This document shows, one piece after another, positions 60,424-64,000 of a stretch of 64,000 bases of DNA. The position numbers were made by a program, and so were the translations under genes. The notes under the pieces were generated by a model. That model saw only the letters and a list, made by a program, of their open reading frames with translations. It was not told the DNA's origin and made no database searches. How positions within the stretch are numbered: position 1 is the first letter of the stretch; the number at the start of each line of letters is the position of its first letter. The DNA is from Larkinella punicea. Its GTDB lineage: Bacteria; Bacteroidota; Bacteroidia; Cytophagales; Spirosomataceae. The stretch covers positions 124,001-188,000 of the forward strand of contig NZ_QOWE01000011.1 in the NCBI RefSeq assembly GCF_003334855.1. Direction: 5' to 3'.

Positions 60424-61092
60424 ATGCGTAGTTGGAACGAAGAACCGCAAGTCTCCATTGCTTCGGCTCCGCTGGGCAATTGCTGGCCCGACGCCCTTTA
60501 CCGGCATTACCTGCAATCCGTACCAACCGCCTTTCACGCCAAACTGAATGCCTACCGGAACTGGCAGGACCGGCAGCGTTCCCTGATTGGCCGGTTGTTG
60601 CTGGCGAAACTTCTGCGTCAGTATGATTTTCCCGCTGAAACGCTGGAGCGGCTTACCATCGGCCGGTACGGAAAACCGTTTATCGACTCCGGTTTTCACT
60701 TCAATATTGCCCATTCCGCCGACCGGATTGTTTGCGTGGCCAGCCGGGATATTGTCGTCGGAATAGACATCGAATTGATCCGACCCATTGACTTCTCTGA
60801 TTTTGAATCCGTGATGTCGCCGGCACAATGGCAGCGGATCATGGGATCGGAAGAGCCTCTTCTGGAATTCTGGCGTCACTGGACTGTCAAAGAAGCCATT
60901 GCCAAAGCCGATGGCCGTGGAATCGGACTGCCGCTTGCCACCATTTCGATTGAATCAGCCGTTGCCATGCTGGGAGAGAACCGCTGGCATGTGGCTGAAC
61001 TGGAGCAGTGGAACGGGTATTGCAGTTTTGTTGCCGGTAGCCAGCCTATCGAGCCCGGTCTGATTGCTTTTGAAACGTACCAGTTTGGCTAA
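60424..61092 (+). CDS. 4'-phosphopantetheinyl transferase, Sfp type
   Basis: 222 residues, standard length. The motifs are RYGKPF, FNIAHSAD, GIDIELI (metal-binding Asp and Glu) and FWRHWTVKEAIAKADG (the WxxKEA helix). It attaches phosphopantetheine to carrier proteins of fatty-acid, polyketide or nonribosomal synthesis. No carrier protein or synthase gene lies in the window, so the target is elsewhere. It starts 9 nt after the stop of beta-helix copy 1 and is likely co-transcribed with it. A second copy of that gene follows 274 nt later. Confidence 0.88.
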   Translation: MRSWNEEPQVSIASAPLGNCWPDALYRHYLQSVPTAFHAKLNAYRNWQDRQRSLIGRLLLAKLLRQYDFPAETLERLTIGRYGKPFIDSGFHFNIAHSADRIVCVASRDIVVGIDIELIRPIDFSDFESVMSPAQWQRIMGSEEPLLEFWRHWTVKEAIAKADGRGIGLPLATISIESAVAMLGENRWHVAELEQWNGYCSFVAGSQPIEPGLIAFETYQFG

Positions 61093-61366
61093 AAACCAGT
61101 CGGTCTATTCTACAGCCGAAGGCCAGATGTGTATCCTGGTCAAAATTCTCTCCAGATTACCATTCTCTCTTTTCAACCAGCGGTTCCGCTGGGGTAAATC
61201 GTCCGTTCACTTCCTTTTTTGTAAACTCCTGTAAACCGGGTCGAATTGGCACAGATTTAGCGGAAGAATAATGAGCCAATAAAGGCGATGTTAGTTTTGT
61301 GACTACACATTGGTGAAGGAGGAATGTGCGGTTGGATACGATGCGTAATCTGTAAAAAATAAAGAT

Positions 61367-64000
61367 ATGACCCATCGTTACCTGATATTCTTCCTTTTTA
61401 TTAGCCTTTGCAGTTTACAAACCGCTACTGCCCAACCCCGCCTTTTCAATGCCAGCCCCTCGGCCCAACCCGGTGAAACCGTCGGCCTGCAGGGATCTTT
61501 CGGGGCGTCGGCAAAAGCCTACTTTCGCAAAGGAACGGCCACAACAACCACGGCTTTGCCCATCCAGGTGCAGAGTGCCAACCAGCTTACCGTTCAGATT
61601 CCCGCCCAAACCGGTCTGGATCTCTACGAAATCTGGGTGGAAGACCAGGGCCAACGCAGCCCCAGCGTGTTCGTCAACCAGGCTTTAGGGCATCATTTCG
61701 ACTCTCCGGAGGTCTATGCCAACGGCACGGTTCGCATCTTTGGCCGCAATCTGAAACTGGCCGGGGCAAATCCCCGCGTTCGTCTGCTGGCGGATGGCTC
61801 CAACACCGTTCACGAAGCGGTGGTGAACGCCGAGCAGAGCGACGCTTATCAGTTGAGTCTGAAACTGCCCGCCAGCCTGCAGGCCGGAGTCGCCTACACG
61901 GTTTTGGTCACCAACGGCCTGGGTGGCACCGCCGGTGAAACCCGAATGGAATCCAAGTTGACCGCCGTTACGCCCGGTCAGGATTATTTCCAACTGGGGG
62001 TTGGCTGGGCGGCCAAACTGGATTTTTACCGCAATATCTACAACGTCAAAACCGATACGCGCCTGTCTGTGAAAGCGGTGGGCAATGGGGTCGCCAACGA
62101 TCAGCCCGCCCTGCAACAGGCCATCGACCGGGCAGCCGCCGACGGGGGCGGTATCGTCTACCTGCCCGCCGGAACCTACAAATTGCTCTATCAACATTTC
62201 GAATACCTGCGGATGCGCAACCGGGTGGTGATTCAGGGGGCGGGGAAGGGGCAGACCATCATCCAGTTTGGCTACGAAACCGGCGTTTCCCATCTGGGGG
62301 TTCTCTGGCCGGAAATCACCCGGCAGGCGGGTCTGGCAGATTTGTCACTGCTAAACATCGACGAAACGGGTAGCGAACGGCTGAACAGCAGCCGGGGTCA
62401 GGGCACGGAGATTTTTCTACAGCGGGTTCGGTTCGATCTTAAACGCAGCGACTGGCTGTGGCTGGCCAACAGCGACAAGCTGGTGATTGCCAACACCGAC
62501 CTGAGCCAGGGCGTCGACAGCCGTTTTAGCTACCGGGGGCCGCTGCAACTGGACGGATGCAGCCATTTTGTACTCCGGGGAAATACCTTTACTTACGCTG
62601 TCGATGGGCTCAATCTGGACAAAACCCGCGACGGGGTTTTTGAAAACAATGTAGTCATCCGCGATGGCTCGGCCCGGTATCCAACCAATACAATTCACCA
62701 CGTTCTGATCATGAATTTTGCGCAGAATGTAGCGGTGCTCAAGAACGAATTCAAGGTCGTCAACGGCCCGGCCCAGAACGGCAGAGACGGCGAAACGATC
62801 ATTAGTGAGGGGGGAGGGGGCGACCGCATTGATGAGGATGCCGGAACGGTGAGTGGAGCCACGGCCACGACCCTGCAGGACCAGAGCAAAACCTGGGGTA
62901 GTTTCCGGCGGCAACCGGTGGTGGCCATTGTGAGCGGAAAAGGGATGGGACAATGGCGCCGGATCACCAGCCGGAGCGGCTCGACACTGCAATTGGACCG
63001 CGCCTGGGACGTTATTCCGGGCGCGGGGAGCCGGTATGCGGTTTTCAACTGGGGGGCACGCAACTGGCTGATTCAGGGCAACCGCTTGTCGGGTAATCAC
63101 CGCGGCATCACGCTGTACCACACATCGACAACGCAGGTAGCGATAGTCAACAACACCTTGCTCAACAGCGGTTCGATCGACCTGACGCCGATTCAGCAGC
63201 AGTCGGACGGTCGTCAGCAGTTTATGCCGATGTATAACACCCAGATTGTGGGCAACACCGTTTCGAACACGAATGGGGCCAATGGCGTGTTTATTGGTGT
63301 CCATCCCGTGCAGCACGCCCAGGAAAAAACCTTCGGTACGTCGGTGGTGGGGCTGGAGGTGCGGGGCAACACGCTGCGGGCGGGGGTTCCGAACATCCCG
63401 GCGGTGGTGGATGCGGAATATCCGGAAGGCTACCTCAATTACCTGGAATATCATCCCGTGGCGTTTTATCAGGATGAGCAGGTTCCGGCGATTCTGGGGA
63501 GCATTTTCGAGAACAACACGGCTATCAATTGCAACAATGCGCTGTATGTCAACAGCGGTTCCTACAACACGTTGGTTTGCAACCTGAAGCTGGAGAATTC
63601 ACCGAACGCGATTCGGGACGACCGGTTTGATCGGGTTAGCCACGCTGCGGTGGCAACGGTTTTGTGCGTTAAACCCAGCCCGACGCCTGCGGCCAATAAA
63701 CCTCCGCAGCCGCCTTCTCCTACCGTATTGATTGCCCCGCTGACGGCCCAGGTGGGGGTGCCTTTCTCGGGCACGCTGGTGGCTTTCACCGATCCCGAAG
63801 GCGGAACCCTGACGTATGGATTAAGCGAATTACCGGGCGGATTGAGTACGAATACCGGCAACCGAAGTCTGAGCGCAACGGCGTTCAATCACATTATTAC
63901 CGGTACGCCGGTCAAAGAAGGGACCTACAAGCTGACATATTCGGCCACCGATGAGCAAGGGGCAACGAGTCAGGTCAGTTTTGATTTGATCGTTAAGCCT
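61367..64000 (+). CDS. Beta-helix protein (copy 2), 3' end outside window
   Basis: Open from ATG 61367 to the window edge, at least 878 residues. Signal peptide about 1-23 (TATAQ). From residue 27 it repeats the IPT/TIG, pectate-lyase-like and beta-helix parts of copy 1, at a constant offset of 3511 nt with no net gap over about 2.2 kb. After residue 763 the two differ: this copy has a Pro-rich linker (SPTPAANKPPQPPSP) and an Ig/cadherin-like domain (GTPVKEGTYKLTYSATDEQG). Any sorting domain would be beyond the window. Confidence 0.85.
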   Translation, partial: MTHRYLIFFLFISLCSLQTATAQPRLFNASPSAQPGETVGLQGSFGASAKAYFRKGTATTTTALPIQVQSANQLTVQIPAQTGLDLYEIWVEDQGQRSPSVFVNQALGHHFDSPEVYANGTVRIFGRNLKLAGANPRVRLLADGSNTVHEAVVNAEQSDAYQLSLKLPASLQAGVAYTVLVTNGLGGTAGETRMESKLTAVTPGQDYFQLGVGWAAKLDFYRNIYNVKTDTRLSVKAVGNGVANDQPALQQAIDRAAADGGGIVYLPAGTYKLLYQHFEYLRMRNRVVIQGAGKGQTIIQFGYETGVSHLGVLWPEITRQAGLADLSLLNIDETGSERLNSSRGQGTEIFLQRVRFDLKRSDWLWLANSDKLVIANTDLSQGVDSRFSYRGPLQLDGCSHFVLRGNTFTYAVDGLNLDKTRDGVFENNVVIRDGSARYPTNTIHHVLIMNFAQNVAVLKNEFKVVNGPAQNGRDGETIISEGGGGDRIDEDAGTVSGATATTLQDQSKTWGSFRRQPVVAIVSGKGMGQWRRITSRSGSTLQLDRAWDVIPGAGSRYAVFNWGARNWLIQGNRLSGNHRGITLYHTSTTQVAIVNNTLLNSGSIDLTPIQQQSDGRQQFMPMYNTQIVGNTVSNTNGANGVFIGVHPVQHAQEKTFGTSVVGLEVRGNTLRAGVPNIPAVVDAEYPEGYLNYLEYHPVAFYQDEQVPAILGSIFENNTAINCNNALYVNSGSYNTLVCNLKLENSPNAIRDDRFDRVSHAAVATVLCVKPSPTPAANKPPQPPSPTVLIAPLTAQVGVPFSGTLVAFTDPEGGTLTYGLSELPGGLSTNTGNRSLSATAFNHIITGTPVKEGTYKLTYSATDEQGATSQVSFDLIVKP

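Overview
The window looks like the chromosome of a gliding, polysaccharide-producing Bacteroidota of the order Cytophagales (Spirosoma/Larkinella-like; this placement is inference). Supporting signs are GldD (gliding and type IX secretion), a T9SS C-terminal sorting domain, TonB-dependent receptors with carboxypeptidase-like N-domains, LytTR regulators, Wzi/Wza/Wzc-type export proteins, almost no Shine-Dalgarno sequences, and a GC content near 50-55% outside one AT-rich segment.

Layout. (1) 1-13.5 kb: ordinary chromosome with gldD, a TonB-dependent receptor, an aldo/keto reductase, a 1191-residue macroglobulin/TonB-plug protein, an acyl-CoA thioesterase, a DUF748 protein and a pentapeptide-repeat protein. 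Most gene gaps here hold long hairpins. (2) 13.7-15.8 kb: an exonuclease-like gene and its unknown partner, divergent from an XRE regulator, with two matching TACAT-N6-ATGTA dyads between them. (3) 15.8-35.4 kb: a large exopolysaccharide locus. The plus-strand arm is a YwqE/CpsB-like phosphatase, ugd, cmk and a Wzi-like protein. The minus-strand arm runs wza, wzc, priming transferase, GT2, CMP-sugar synthetase, 2-hydroxyacid dehydrogenase, SDR, flippase, GT2, two MptE-like (DUF115) proteins around a polymerase, a WecG/TagA transferase and a GH10 hydrolase. The part from about 22.7 to 27.96 kb is much richer in AT and looks like the exchangeable core. (4) 35.8-40.8 kb: a small accessory region between two transposase-derived ORFs. 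It holds a 67-residue Cys-Cys/Trp-Trp peptide gene 13 nt upstream of an LpxL-like acyltransferase gene, a divergent membrane-anchored LytTR regulator, and a LuxR-type regulator whose receiver has lost its phosphorylation residues. This is my best candidate for an undescribed system. (5) 40.8-52 kb: dnaG, a vanadium haloperoxidase-like lipoprotein, a purF-like gene, a GH20 hydrolase, a nucleotidyltransferase pair, a solitary nuoN, a secreted unknown and terC. (6) 52-64 kb: a second wzc, a WbpG-like amidotransferase, a LytTR/unknown pair, and two tandem 2.2-kb beta-helix gene copies around a phosphopantetheinyl transferase gene. The last gene runs off the window.

Across the window there is a non-coding layer. 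Six intergenic inverted repeats, mostly of unrelated sequence, share a 7-nt internal period and usually sit between convergent genes. The exopolysaccharide genes share an ACTCAAC/AACGTTATG motif at their start codons. I saw no tRNA, rRNA or CRISPR array. All family assignments are read from motifs by eye, without database searches.
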